From Trinickia caryophylli (GTDB lineage Bacteria; Pseudomonadota; Gammaproteobacteria; Burkholderiales; Burkholderiaceae), in the NCBI RefSeq assembly GCF_034424545.1, contig NZ_CP139971.1, positions 992,001 through 1,056,000 on the forward strand: a stretch of 64,000 nt of DNA. The letters are read 5' to 3'. Position 1 is the stretch's first letter, and each line of letters opens with the position of its first letter. The notes beneath the pieces were generated by a model. The model made no database searches, was not told where the DNA came from, and saw only the letters and a program-made list of their open reading frames with translations. The position numbers and the translations under genes are program-made. Of this stretch, positions 54,403-63,629 are shown one piece after another.

Positions 54403-57141
54403 TCACTTCAAAAGCAATCCCTGCCCCAGGCTGTAATGTATTTGCACCTCCCGGTCTCGAGCATCCACGCCCTGCCCCAGCCATTCCCCTACGCTTTCCC
54501 CCGCGATCAACGGCACGACGATGCAGTATTCGCTGAGCCATGGTTGCTCCAACTCCAAGTTCTTCAATTGGGCCTCGAAGCGCCGCCGCCAAGCTGGCGA
54601 CACGGCCTTGAGTTTTTTCTCGTCCACTCGGAGTGCGGACAACTCCCACTGTGCACTGGGGTCATCAGCGTGACATAGCGGCCGCAACGCATCGCCCACT
54701 TGCTCAACCAGATAAACGAGCCGTGTCTCGTCGCCTAGTCGAGTAGCGATATCCGTCTCCTCGACCCAGTGCTTGCTACTGGCTTCGCAATAGCCCTTCT
54801 CCAGTTGCAGGGCGTTGAATAGCGCCATACTGCGCTCGCTCATCGCCTCTCCCAGGCATTTGTCCGCCGCAGCCATCAAGGCGGCAGGGGCTTCGCGCTC
54901 GCCGGCCACACCATATACAGCTTCGACCAGTTGCCGCACCGCGCCCAGCTCACCAACAGCTCCAGGCGATACGATATGACCGGCCGCTAACAGCGTCTGC
55001 TGAGTCCGCCAAAGAACGGCGAAGTCGGGATACACATATTGCGCACCGGAGAACACCCGACCGTACCAATCCGCCTTGGCGTCGTCGTCGGGGGCCGGTC
55101 CATAGACGTACAGCACCGGCTCTGGCCGCTGTTCGACGCGTTGCTCCGCACCCGTCGCATCTGGCCACGGATCTCCGTTGGCCTGCCGAGCGTGGCGCTG
55201 AAGACGGCCAGCGCGCTGAATCAATAAGTCGATCGGGGCCAAGTCGCTGACCATCGCGTCAACGTCGAAATCGAGCGACTGCTCCAGAACCTGTGTGCCG
55301 ATCAGCACCCGCCCCGCGCGCGCGGCTGCATGCGAATGCTTGCCGAATGCAGTCAGCACCCTCTCTTCTATGTCCAAGCGGTGGCCCATTGCATAACGGC
55401 TGTGGAACAGGTAAAGAGTCTCGGGTGGCAATTTTTCGCGCAGAAGACCGAACGCGCGGCGGGCGTCGTCCACCGTGTTGCGCACCCAGCATACACAACG
55501 GCCCGCCTGCGCTTGGCTGGCAATCAGGCCGACCACCTCGACCTCGTCGGATAGATGGACCACGCGCACTCGGCGCTTGACGTCGCGCCGAGTTTCACAA
55601 GGCTCCTGGTGGAAATGCGCGGCGGAAAGCTGGCTGGCCAGCGGGTAATCCGACAGGGCCTGTGCGGCCACGGCCGGTTGCCTCAGCCCCTGGCGGTAGG
55701 CATTCAGCAGTTCGGCTTTGACGCCCTCCGGTACGGTAGCTGACAGCAGCACCGCGCTACCGCCGTGGGCTGCGTGCATCCGCAGTAGCCTCCCCAGAAG
55801 CGTGCGAACATAAGGGTCAAATCCGTGGACTTCGTCAACGATCAGCACCTTTCCTGCCAACCCAAACAGCCGCAACGACTGATGTCGCACGGGCAACACC
55901 GCCAGCAGTGCCTGGTCAATGGAGCCCACTCCCACCTGCGCCAGCAGCGCCTTCTTGTTACTGTCCGCCAGCCACGCGTTGCAACTCATGCTGGCTGAAG
56001 CGTCGCCTTTTGAATACAGCTGGCCGCCGCGCTGCACGCTGAGCGCGAAATCCGCCACCAAACGGCGGGCTGAATGCGCCAATACCAGCGATGGTTGCTC
56101 CCCTTCGGAAAACAGGCGGCGGTATACGCTGCCGACGCGACGGTACATCTGATTGGAGGTGGCCATGGTGGGCAGCGCGAAATACAGGCCGTTGGCTAAG
56201 CCCGCCGCCATCAGCCGGTGCGTCAGAATCAGCGCCGCCTCAGTCTTGCCGCTACCGGTCACGTCCTCCAACATGAACAACTGCGGCCCGTCGACTAATG
56301 GCACGTTGGCGGCGTAACACTGCAATGGCGTGGGAGCAGTTAGATGGGGAATGAAATCTACCAGCCGATTTGAGCCCGCATACGGCGCACCACGGCAGCC
56401 AGTGAGGCCGGAGGCCACCAAGGCGCGCCGCGCGGCAGGACGGGCATGGTCATGCCAATAAGTGGGCAAGGCCATCGGTGTGGCTCGGTACGGAAAATGA
56501 TGCTGGTCGGAGCCAAGCCAATCCGCCAGCACCATCAAGCCTGCCAATTGCCAGCCTATACGCGAATCGAGATCGCTCGCTGGTGACGGCAATGGATCCA
56601 GCAAGACCGCGGCGTCGCAGGCAAAGGCCTTTGCGACGGCCATGTCCTCAGGCAAAAAGTGGTCGTCGGCGTACAACCGTTTCGCTCCGCCCTCGCGCGG
56701 CGGCCGGCCATGGTGGCCGCAAGCGATGCGTATCCAGCTTTCCCACAGCGAATGTTCCGCAGCGGGCAGCACCTCTTGCGGCAGACGAGGCTGCAGATAA
56801 TCCATCCACAGCAGGAACCCCAGCGTGTCGTGACGCTCGGTATATCGGGGCGCCTTATCCGTCGACACCAGTTCAGCGGTACCTAATGGCAACGCGGCCT
56901 GGAAGCTGCGGGCGAACTTGCCCAGATCGTGCAGGATGGCAAAGTAAGTCGCGGCAGCACGGAACTGCCGCACGCTCCATCCCGCGCTGGCAGCACTGAT
57001 TTCTACCCAGTCCGGGCGCTGATCCAGGAGTACCTCCATCATCGCCGCTACATCCAGCATGTGAAAGGGTAGTAAGTGCCACCGGTCGCCAGCCTCATCG
57101 CGCGGAGAAGCCTTGCCCCGGTACCGCCAGTACGCCTGCAT
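54403..57141 (-). CDS. cas3: CRISPR-associated helicase-nuclease Cas3 (type I-E)
   Basis: This 912-residue enzyme unwinds and degrades DNA targeted by Cascade. The N-terminal HD nuclease domain has ILHDLGKFARSF (His71-Asp72) and CGHHGRPP (about 141-148); the superfamily 2 helicase has Walker A VTGSGKT (294-300), DEVH (436-439) and the motif VI LIQRAGRLQRH (about 640). All key motifs are intact. It is the first gene of the cas operon, and the upstream 650 bp contain no gene. Confidence 0.97.
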   Translation of the reverse strand: MQAYWRYRGKASPRDEAGDRWHLLPFHMLDVAAMMEVLLDQRPDWVEISAASAGWSVRQFRAAATYFAILHDLGKFARSFQAALPLGTAELVSTDKAPRYTERHDTLGFLLWMDYLQPRLPQEVLPAAEHSLWESWIRIACGHHGRPPREGGAKRLYADDHFLPEDMAVAKAFACDAAVLLDPLPSPASDLDSRIGWQLAGLMVLADWLGSDQHHFPYRATPMALPTYWHDHARPAARRALVASGLTGCRGAPYAGSNRLVDFIPHLTAPTPLQCYAANVPLVDGPQLFMLEDVTGSGKTEAALILTHRLMAAGLANGLYFALPTMATSNQMYRRVGSVYRRLFSEGEQPSLVLAHSARRLVADFALSVQRGGQLYSKGDASASMSCNAWLADSNKKALLAQVGVGSIDQALLAVLPVRHQSLRLFGLAGKVLIVDEVHGFDPYVRTLLGRLLRMHAAHGGSAVLLSATVPEGVKAELLNAYRQGLRQPAVAAQALSDYPLASQLSAAHFHQEPCETRRDVKRRVRVVHLSDEVEVVGLIASQAQAGRCVCWVRNTVDDARRAFGLLREKLPPETLYLFHSRYAMGHRLDIEERVLTAFGKHSHAAARAGRVLIGTQVLEQSLDFDVDAMVSDLAPIDLLIQRAGRLQRHARQANGDPWPDATGAEQRVEQRPEPVLYVYGPAPDDDAKADWYGRVFSGAQYVYPDFAVLWRTQQTLLAAGHIVSPGAVGELGAVRQLVEAVYGVAGEREAPAALMAAADKCLGEAMSERSMALFNALQLEKGYCEASSKHWVEETDIATRLGDETRLVYLVEQVGDALRPLCHADDPSAQWELSALRVDEKKLKAVSPAWRRRFEAQLKNLELEQPWLSEYCIVVPLIAGESVGEWLGQGVDARDREVQIHYSLGQGLLLK

Positions 57142-57795
57142 CGCTCTCCCCGTCGAAGTTCGCCAGCTTATGAGACCAATACGGAACGTGGCGCATTACG
57201 CGCACGACTTGTTTGTAGAAAATCTCCAGAACCGTCGCCAATGACTATGTCATTATGTCGCATCAGTGGCGGCATCTTTTATCAATCGAGCCGCTGCGTC
57301 AATCCATTCGGCTAAGCCTTCCGGCTGCTTCCATCCAATGTAAGAGCACACGACCGGATGCATTATCTCTTCTCGCGCATCCCCATCGACTCGAAGACCA
57401 AGCGCTCCATAAGAAAAAAGCGCATTCACTCAGCACGAAACTTCCCGTTAGCATGATCTCCGTCGCGTGTGCAGGTCGCAACTACGCTGCAAAGGACAAG
57501 ATACGTCGCGAGCGCATGTGCGTATAGGTTCCCCGTCTTTCATGCGAGTGCGTCATGCGGGAAAAGCACATCAACATAATACGTAGCTTTCAAGGCTGCT
57601 GTTGGCTGAGTCGCCGAGGCCCGGGATTCCCAAATCGCTTCGATCCTCGAGCGTACCCGCCCGATATTAACCAATTGATCCAGGAAAGATGTAGCACCGC
57701 CACGACCTCGGTCTCGGCGTTTTCGCTTCGCTATTGAATAATAGCGTACTTCGGTATGACCACGTGAACCGGTTATCTCCCGTGCGTTCGTGACA
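57142..57795. other. Gene-free region upstream of cas3
   Basis: About 650 bp between cas3 and the intron remnant. Short open frames are present (57255-57527, 57555-57737) but have no motifs or good start sites. The region is AT-richer than the surroundings and is expected to contain the cas3 promoter, which I cannot place. Confidence 0.4.
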
Positions 57796-57999
57796 TCAGA
57801 TCACGGCTAGCATTTTATAGCGCTGCTCGATAGATCGGCATAGGGGGAACCAGCAGGCTGCGCCCCGGCCACTCCCGCCCGGCGCGTCTTTGTTAGGCCG
57901 CACCCGTTTGAACGCCTGCTGTAGGTTCTCCCTCGTCAGTGCTGCAAGTGGTCGCCGACCTATCCCGTGACTACTACGGCCGCTGCTGACGCCTCGCAC
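57796..57999 (-). pseudogene. Group II intron reverse transcriptase/maturase, N-terminal fragment
   Basis: A 67-codon open frame containing LAALTRENLQQAFKRVRPNK DAPGG-type sequence (RT domain 0 of intron-encoded proteins, usually LTRENLxxAxxRVRANKGAAGVDG). After the NKDAPGG the sequence no longer matches (GSGRGAACWFP) and stops. Without a YADD region it cannot be active. Confidence 0.65.
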
Positions 58000-58302
58000 C
58001 GGCTCGACACCGTCGCTCTTTCAGGCACGAGGTGAGGACTCCCCAGGTAAGGACGCATTCCTTCACCGCACAACCGCCACGTTTGCGCCGCTTCACCGCG
58101 GTCACGAGAGCTTCGCGGTTTGTTGCCCGCTCGCTCTGCTCGGTAGCGCCTTCTATGCGGTTCTTGTTCATTGGCTCGCGATTTATGCTCCGCGCTCCCT
58201 CCCCGCACCCGGTCGCCCTCATGCAGTTGCGCTTCACTTCACTCGCTGTGACCAGATCGAGGCCGGACTTGCGCCCGCGGGACTGCGCCCATGCTGGCCC
58301 AC
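57796..58302 (-). mobile_element. Group II intron 5' remnant
   Basis: On the minus strand, from about 58302, GTGGGCCAGCATGGGCGCAG matches my recollection of the conserved 5' end of bacterial group II introns (consensus start GUGYG; here GTGGG). It is followed by a CAAGTCC, then GGCGTCAGCAGCGGCCGTAG close to the reading frame, as in introns with an encoded reverse transcriptase. The frame beginning at 57999 carries the RT start LTRENLQQAFKRVRPNKDAPG, then diverges and stops. The rest of the intron, including the RT body and domain V, is absent or unrecognisable. The 5' end is 3 bp beyond the T-tract of the ahpF terminator, the site preference of class C introns. Confidence 0.65.
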
Positions 58303-58305
58303 AAC

Positions 58306-58347
58306 AAAAAAACCGCCGGCGCCACGCATATCGCGTGGCGCCGGCGG
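58306..58347 (-). terminator. Rho-independent terminator of the ahp genes
   Basis: A perfect 15-bp stem (58313-58327 with 58333-58347), five-base loop, and seven T residues on the minus strand (58306-58312), starting 24 bp after the ahpF stop. Confidence 0.92.
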
Positions 58348-58370
58348 CCCTGCAGCCTCGAAGGCTGCGC

Positions 58371-59972
58371 TTACGCGGCGACGAGTTCCGCTTCGGCCTT
58401 CGCCTCGCTTCCCGCCGGCTCGTCCGCGGTGCTGCGGATCAGGTGATCGAATGCGCCGAGCGATGCCTTCGCGCCCTCGCCCACTGCAATCACGATCTGC
58501 TTGAACGGCACCGTGGTCACATCGCCAGCCGCGAAAACACCGGGCACCGAGGTCGCGCCCTTCGCGTCGACGACGATCTCGCCGTGCTTCGACAGCTCCA
58601 CCGTGCCCTTCAGCCATTCCGTGTTCGGCACGAGGCCAATCTGCACGAACACGCCTTCGAGTTCGACGCGTTTCGCCTCGCCCGAGCGCAGATCCTTGTA
58701 GAGGATCGCCGTGAGCTTGCTGCCGTCGCCCTCGATCTCGGTCGTCTGCGCGCGGGTGACGATCGTCACGTTCGGCAGGCTGCGCAACTTGCGCTGCAAC
58801 ACCTCGTCGGCCCGCAGCGTCTCGCCGTACTCGAGCAGCGTCACTTCACGCACGATCCCCGCGAGGTCGATAGCGGCTTCCACGCCCGAGTTGCCGCCGC
58901 CGACCACGGCCACGCGCTTGCCCTTGAAGAGCGGGCCGTCGCAGTGCGGGCAATAGGCCACGCCGCGGTTGCGATACTCGCGCTCGCCCGGCACACCGAT
59001 CTCGCGCCAGCGCGCACCGGTAGCCAACACGATCGTCTTCGCGCGCAGCACCGCGCCGTTGGCGAGCCGCACCTCGTTGACGCGGCCCGGCACGAGCGCC
59101 TCGGCCCGCTGCGTATCCATGATGTCCACTTCGTAGTGCTTCACGTGCTCTTCGAGCGCCACCGCGAATTTGGGTCCTTCCGTTTCCCGCACCGAGATGA
59201 AATTCTCGATCGCCATCGTGTCGAGCACCTGACCGCCAAAGCGTTCGGCAACGACGCCCGTCGCCAGGCCCTTGCGTGCCGCATAGATGGCCGCCGCCGC
59301 ACCCGCGGGCCCGCCGCCCACGATCAGCATGTCGAACACGGGCTTGTTTTCGAGCGCCTTGGCAGCCTTCGCGCCAGCGTTCTTGTCGAGCTTCGCGAGA
59401 ATCTCCTTCACGCCGCTGCGGCCCTGACCGAACACTTCGCCGTTCAGGAACATCGTCGGCACCGCCATGACCTGACGCGCCTCGACTTCGTTCTGGAACA
59501 ACGCGCCGTCAATGGCGACATGGCGGATGCGCGGGTTGATCAGCGCCATAACGTTGAGCGCCTGCACGACTTCCGGGCAGTTCTGACAGCTCAGCGAAAA
59601 GTACGTCTCGAACGCATAATCGCCATCGAGCTCGCGAATCTGCTCGATCACCGCTTCGTCGAGCTTTACCGGATGACCGCCCGCCTGCAGCAAAGCAAGC
59701 ACGAGCGACGTGAACTCGTGACCCATCGGAATGCCGGCGAACCTGATGCCGGTCGCCTTGCCGGGCTCGCCGATGGAGAACGACGGCTTGCGCTCGTCGC
59801 CGCCGCGGCGTTCGATAATCACCACTCGTTCGGACAACGAAGCAATATCGTTGAGCAGTGCGAGCAGTTCTTGCGACTTTGCCGAGTCGTCGACCGATGC
59901 GACGATCTCGATCGGCCGCGTGATTTTTTCCAAATACGTTTTCAGCTGGGTCTTGAGATTCGCGTCGAGCAT
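58371..59972 (-). CDS. ahpF: Alkyl hydroperoxide reductase subunit F
   Basis: This 533-residue flavoprotein transfers electrons from NADH to AhpC. An N-terminal thioredoxin-fold pair (about 1-200) carries Cys129-x-x-Cys132 (CQNC). The thioredoxin-reductase part has an FAD-binding GGGPAG (219-224), the redox pair Cys341-x-x-Cys344 (CPHC) and a second NADH-binding GGGNSG (358-363). Length and motifs are complete. It follows ahpC after 114 bp on the same strand and ends at a strong terminator, so ahpC-ahpF is an operon. Confidence 0.96.
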   Translation of the reverse strand: MLDANLKTQLKTYLEKITRPIEIVASVDDSAKSQELLALLNDIASLSERVVIIERRGGDERKPSFSIGEPGKATGIRFAGIPMGHEFTSLVLALLQAGGHPVKLDEAVIEQIRELDGDYAFETYFSLSCQNCPEVVQALNVMALINPRIRHVAIDGALFQNEVEARQVMAVPTMFLNGEVFGQGRSGVKEILAKLDKNAGAKAAKALENKPVFDMLIVGGGPAGAAAAIYAARKGLATGVVAERFGGQVLDTMAIENFISVRETEGPKFAVALEEHVKHYEVDIMDTQRAEALVPGRVNEVRLANGAVLRAKTIVLATGARWREIGVPGEREYRNRGVAYCPHCDGPLFKGKRVAVVGGGNSGVEAAIDLAGIVREVTLLEYGETLRADEVLQRKLRSLPNVTIVTRAQTTEIEGDGSKLTAILYKDLRSGEAKRVELEGVFVQIGLVPNTEWLKGTVELSKHGEIVVDAKGATSVPGVFAAGDVTTVPFKQIVIAVGEGAKASLGAFDHLIRSTADEPAGSEAKAEAELVAA

Positions 59973-60015
59973 GGCAATTCCGATGTTTCGAATTCAGTGC
60001 GGGAGGGGCGTTGAC

Positions 60016-60075
60016 GGCGGTGCCGCCGCCAGCGCGGCAGCGGCACCGCCCGCGGCCGGCTGCAACCGGCCGCGG
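60016..60075 (-). promoter_or_regulatory. Intercistronic hairpins between ahpC and ahpF
   Basis: Two GC-rich inverted repeats fill the gap: one around 60016-60050 and a perfect 10-bp stem at 60050-60059/60066-60075. They could attenuate read-through so that ahpC is made in excess over ahpF. No T-tract follows. Confidence 0.4.
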
Positions 60076-60086
60076 CGGGCTCGGCT

Positions 60087-60650
60087 TTAGATCTTGCCGA
60101 CGAGGTCGAGCGACGGCGTCAGCGTTTCGGCGCCCGGCGTCCACTTGGCGGGGCACACTTCGCCCGGGTGCGCCGCGACGTACTGGGCCGCCTGCACTTT
60201 GCGCAGCAGTTCGCCCGCGTCGCGGCCGATACCGTTGTCATGCACTTCGCACAGCTTGATCTGGCCTTCGGGGTTGATCACGAACGTGCCGCGCAGCGCC
60301 AGACCCTCTTCCTCGATCATCACGTCGAAGTTGCGCGAGATCGCACCCGTCGGGTCGGCGACCATCGGATACTTGATCTTGCCAATCGTGTCCGACGTGT
60401 CGTGCCACGCCTTGTGCGTGAAGTGCGTGTCGGTCGACACGCTGTAGATTTCCACGCCAAGCTTCTGGAATTCGGCGTAGCGGTCAGCCAGATCGCCCAG
60501 CTCGGTCGGGCACACGAACGTGAAGTCGGCCGGGTAGAAGAACACAACCGACCACTTGCCCTTGAAGGTCTCGTCCGTGACGGTGACGAAGTCGCCGTTG
60601 TGGAATGCAGTGGCCTTGAACGGCTTGACTTGGCTGTTGATGATCGACAT
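60087..60650 (-). CDS. ahpC: Alkyl hydroperoxide reductase subunit C (peroxiredoxin)
   Basis: This 187-residue typical 2-Cys peroxiredoxin reduces hydrogen peroxide and organic hydroperoxides. Peroxidatic Cys47 is in [20 protein letters not shown] and resolving Cys166 in GEVCPAKW. Length equals E. coli AhpC. It begins the ahpCF pair. An upstream region of about 300 bp is AT-rich and could hold an OxyR site, but I found no clear match to the ATAG-N7-CTAT pattern. Confidence 0.97.
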   Translation of the reverse strand: MSIINSQVKPFKATAFHNGDFVTVTDETFKGKWSVVFFYPADFTFVCPTELGDLADRYAEFQKLGVEIYSVSTDTHFTHKAWHDTSDTIGKIKYPMVADPTGAISRNFDVMIEEEGLALRGTFVINPEGQIKLCEVHDNGIGRDAGELLRKVQAAQYVAAHPGEVCPAKWTPGAETLTPSLDLVGKI

Positions 60651-60956
60651 TAACGTAGTCCTCTACTGAGTGGTGGTTGGGAATGGGTGTAGTATGAGGA
60701 CCCGCAATCGATTGGTAAAGTTGATTATCGATATTTCATCGATTTAAAAAAACTATCGCGTCCGCTGAGCTACCGGCGCGGCTGTTTCAAACGCTTGAAG
60801 GGGATGGCCGGAATGCCTTAACCTCGGCCCATATAGATCGAAAGCCAGCGCGCTTCGCGGGGATTCCGGGCCGATCGGCCTGGAAAGCGCTGCCCGCCTA
60901 CTTTGCGGGACGGCCGTTGCGCGCTTCCGACCACACTACAGATACACGTCGAACCC
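60651..60956. promoter_or_regulatory. Divergent intergenic region, ahpC / diguanylate cyclase
   Basis: 306 bp with an AT-rich block at about 60715-60765, including ATCGAT palindromes (ATCGATATTTCATCGAT). It must contain the ahpC promoter. An OxyR-like tetranucleotide pattern is not convincing. Confidence 0.45.
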
Positions 60957-62168
60957 ATGACAGGCGCATCGGTGGCGTTGGCCACGACCGGGCTCATGAG
61001 CCTGATCATGCTTGCGTTGCTCGGCTCGCTGTTGCGCTCGGGCATTCCCGGCGTACACGAATGGCTCGCCGCCAACGCCGCCATGGTGGCGTCGCTGCCG
61101 CTCATTCTATTACGAGGCGCGATTCCCGACTTTTTTTCGATCGTCGTCGCCAACGGGCTCGTCGCGTTGGCCGGCGTCACCTTTCACGCGGGTTGCGCGC
61201 GCTTCCTGAAACGCCCGGTATCGTGGGTCGGGCGTGCGGCCGTCGTCGCCGCGGCCTGTGCCGCCATGGCGTACTGGCGATACACCGCAGACAGCATTCC
61301 CATGCGGGTGCTCGCCATGTCCGTGTTCACGAGCGGCATCTGCGTCGCCATCGCACTGACCGTGTGGCGCCACCGCGCGCCCGGGCGCGGCGCCTACCCC
61401 TATCGTCTCACCGCGAGCATGGCGCTCTTTTTTGCCGTCAGCCAGATGATACGCGGTGCCTACTTCATGACGCTCGTCAGCGCCTCGAGTCCGCTCATGT
61501 TCGCGACAACCGGCAACGTCATCCTGCTGTCGATCGGCGCGGCCGTGATGCCCGTGCTGTCGATGTGCGCCATGATGATGGTCCACGCCGCACTGCTCTC
61601 CGAGGCGCGCGATGCGGCCGATCACGACTTCCTGACCGGCGCGCTCTCGCGCAAAGGGTTCGAGGCCTATGTACTCGCGCGGCTCGCCGAAGCGGAACGA
61701 AGCAGGGCGCCGCTCTCCCTCGTGCTCGTCGATCTCGACCGCTTCAAGGCGGTCAACGATACCTTCGGCCATGCGGGCGGCGACGAAGTACTGCGCGCAT
61801 TCGTAACGTTGGCACAGGCACATTTGCGCGCCGGCGATGCGCTCGGGCGCATGGGAGGCGAAGAATTCGGCGTCCTGCTGCCGCGCACGGATCTGATCGA
61901 GGCCCGTGAGATCGCGGAAAGGCTGCGATGCGAAGTACACAGGGCGCCCGTGGCGACCGAAAGCGGCATTTGCCGGTACAGCATCAGCGCTGGCGCCGCC
62001 CGTTGGTCGCCCGGCTTGTCGTTCGATCATCTGGCACGGCACGCGGATCTCGCGCTTTATGAAGCAAAGGTCTCGGGGCGAGACCGCGTCTGTGCCTACG
62101 AACCGGCGTCCGCGCTCGAGCGCGAAAGCGCGGGTTCCTGCTCGTTGTCGACCGGAACATCGGCGTGA
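60957..62168 (+). CDS. Membrane-bound diguanylate cyclase (GGDEF domain)
   Basis: This 403-residue protein has about six membrane helices in its first 215 residues and a C-terminal GGDEF domain (about 220-385). The active-site loop is GGEEF (300-304), a catalytically competent form, with SLVLVDLDRFKAVNDTFGHA for metal and substrate binding, and RAGD (291-294) five residues before it matches the RxxD inhibitory site. It makes cyclic di-GMP from two GTP. Start chosen at the ATG at 60957; the frame is open further up without homology. The signal sensed by the membrane part is unknown. Confidence 0.92.
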   Translation: MTGASVALATTGLMSLIMLALLGSLLRSGIPGVHEWLAANAAMVASLPLILLRGAIPDFFSIVVANGLVALAGVTFHAGCARFLKRPVSWVGRAAVVAAACAAMAYWRYTADSIPMRVLAMSVFTSGICVAIALTVWRHRAPGRGAYPYRLTASMALFFAVSQMIRGAYFMTLVSASSPLMFATTGNVILLSIGAAVMPVLSMCAMMMVHAALLSEARDAADHDFLTGALSRKGFEAYVLARLAEAERSRAPLSLVLVDLDRFKAVNDTFGHAGGDEVLRAFVTLAQAHLRAGDALGRMGGEEFGVLLPRTDLIEAREIAERLRCEVHRAPVATESGICRYSISAGAARWSPGLSFDHLARHADLALYEAKVSGRDRVCAYEPASALERESAGSCSLSTGTSA

Positions 62169-62199
62169 GCGGCTAAACGCCTCGACTTCCAGCAAGCCC

Positions 62200-63231
62200 T
62201 CAATTCCGGGCTCGCTTGCGCACGATCACGCCATACCAGCCCATGCCCTCATAGGTTTCGTAGCCAGGCGTCAGCGCGTAGGCGATCAACGTGTCCGCGT
62301 CGGGCCGATAGGCGCCCGCCTTGGGATCGCTTACCTTGAGCGGAAACACTTCTTCGAGCGTGCCCTTCTCGTCGGAACTGGCGATCACGCGTTGGCGCGC
62401 GTCGACGAGCAGGCAGCGCGTGCGCCCCCACTCTTCGGGAGACAGGCGTACGCCTTTGACGACGGTCGAAGCCTGCGGCGCCCAGTTGAAGAAAACCGCG
62501 AGCACGCCCAGCGGGCGCCCCGCCGTGGCGCCCCCCTCGCGAATGGCGGCGGCGTAAGTGGCCGCGACCGCCCCGCCGAGCGCCGCGATCGGCTCCAATT
62601 CGGCCGTTGCATACTCGGCGCCCGAGGCGGACTTCGCCGCAGCCTTGAACCACGCCTTCTGGGAAACGTTCTCCTGCCCGGCCGCCGCATAGCGGTCCGG
62701 ACGTCCAGTCGCCACCACGTTGCCTTCCAGGTCGATCACCCAAAGATCGAGATAGACGGTGTAGCTGTCGAGAATCACGCCGAGCCGCTCCGACGCGAAC
62801 GCACGGCGCTCGGGTGCGCGATGCGCAAGGCAATCGACGATCGCCGAATCGGTGGCCCACCAGCGCACGTCGCAGGAGCGCTCGTAGAGGTTGCGGTCGA
62901 TGATCTCGATCATATTGAGCGCGAGATCGGTGAGGCGCTGCGATTCCTGCCGTTCGAGCTGAGCGATCATCCGGTCGCCCAGGGCGGTCAGTTCGCGGCC
63001 TAGTTCCGCCGTCAACTGCCCGATGCGCTGCGACACGACCTTGACCTGGTTCGCCACGACGGCAAAACCACGCCCCGCTTCGCCAGCTCGCGCCGATTCG
63101 ATCAGCGCGTTGATAGCCAGGAATGTCGTTTCCCGATTGATGTCGTTGATATCCGATACGTTCCCCTTGGCAATGCGGTGTACTTCGCGCGTCAGTTCGA
63201 CAATCTCATTGGCATCAGCCATGATTTCCAT
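62200..63231 (-). CDS. Soluble MCP-hairpin/Cache protein
   Basis: This 343-residue protein begins with a short chemoreceptor signalling tip (about 18-80; INRETTFLAINALIESARAG, then RGFAVVANQVKVVSQRIGQL), and ends with a Cache-like sensor domain (about 105-335; VYLDLWVIDLEGNVVATGRP, QKAWFKAAAKSASGAEYA, GVLAVFFNW). The usual order (sensor first, signalling tip last) is inverted and there is no membrane helix. Start at 63231 (MEIMADANEI) or 63222 is uncertain. It is convergent with the diguanylate cyclase gene (31-bp gap). Whether it couples to CheA is unknown. Confidence 0.82.
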   Translation of the reverse strand: MEIMADANEIVELTREVHRIAKGNVSDINDINRETTFLAINALIESARAGEAGRGFAVVANQVKVVSQRIGQLTAELGRELTALGDRMIAQLERQESQRLTDLALNMIEIIDRNLYERSCDVRWWATDSAIVDCLAHRAPERRAFASERLGVILDSYTVYLDLWVIDLEGNVVATGRPDRYAAAGQENVSQKAWFKAAAKSASGAEYATAELEPIAALGGAVAATYAAAIREGGATAGRPLGVLAVFFNWAPQASTVVKGVRLSPEEWGRTRCLLVDARQRVIASSDEKGTLEEVFPLKVSDPKAGAYRPDADTLIAYALTPGYETYEGMGWYGVIVRKRARN

Positions 63232-63629
63232 GCCCCAATACGTTGAAATGCGCCTTTCTTGTGCAATCGATCGCACCAAAACAATGCAAATCGATCCATT
63301 CTTGTGCCCGCCGGATCTTTTTGTTATCTTTCAACTGCGCTGCCTACCCCAATGTAAAAGCCCCTTCGACGAGGAAGCCACTCGTAAACGGCACCTCACC
63401 GGCAATACTTTAGTTTTTTCGATGACCTATTTCTGTATTCGATGGCGCTCCAATTGCCATTCTCAGTGGCTTATTGCGGGTATTCACCGATAGTCCGTAA
63501 CCGCGAGCTACGGCAGCGATCTTTAAGCAATCCACCCGCAATACCGCAAACGAGAATTCTTATTTCAGCCGATGTCCTGATTGACCTCTTCCATCCAGCC
63601 GATGGAATTGACTCGACAAGGAGAATTGA
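63232..63629. other. Intergenic region
   Basis: 398 bp between the Cache protein and the glyoxalase-fold gene. No credible gene on either strand. It is AT-richer than the average of the window and should contain the divergent promoters. Confidence 0.45.

Noticed and set aside
57974..58237. Open frame containing MNKNRIEGATEQ, which resembles the start of CsbD stress proteins
   Set aside because: Only about 12 residues resemble CsbD; the rest does not, and the stretch lies inside the group II intron remnant, whose domain I gives similar spurious frames.
58032..60014. Plus-strand open frame of 660 codons
   Set aside because: Antisense to ahpF, which has all expected motifs on the other strand.
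60700..60775. Possible OxyR site upstream of ahpC
   Set aside because: Spacing and bases do not fit the ATAG-N7-CTAT arrangement well enough.
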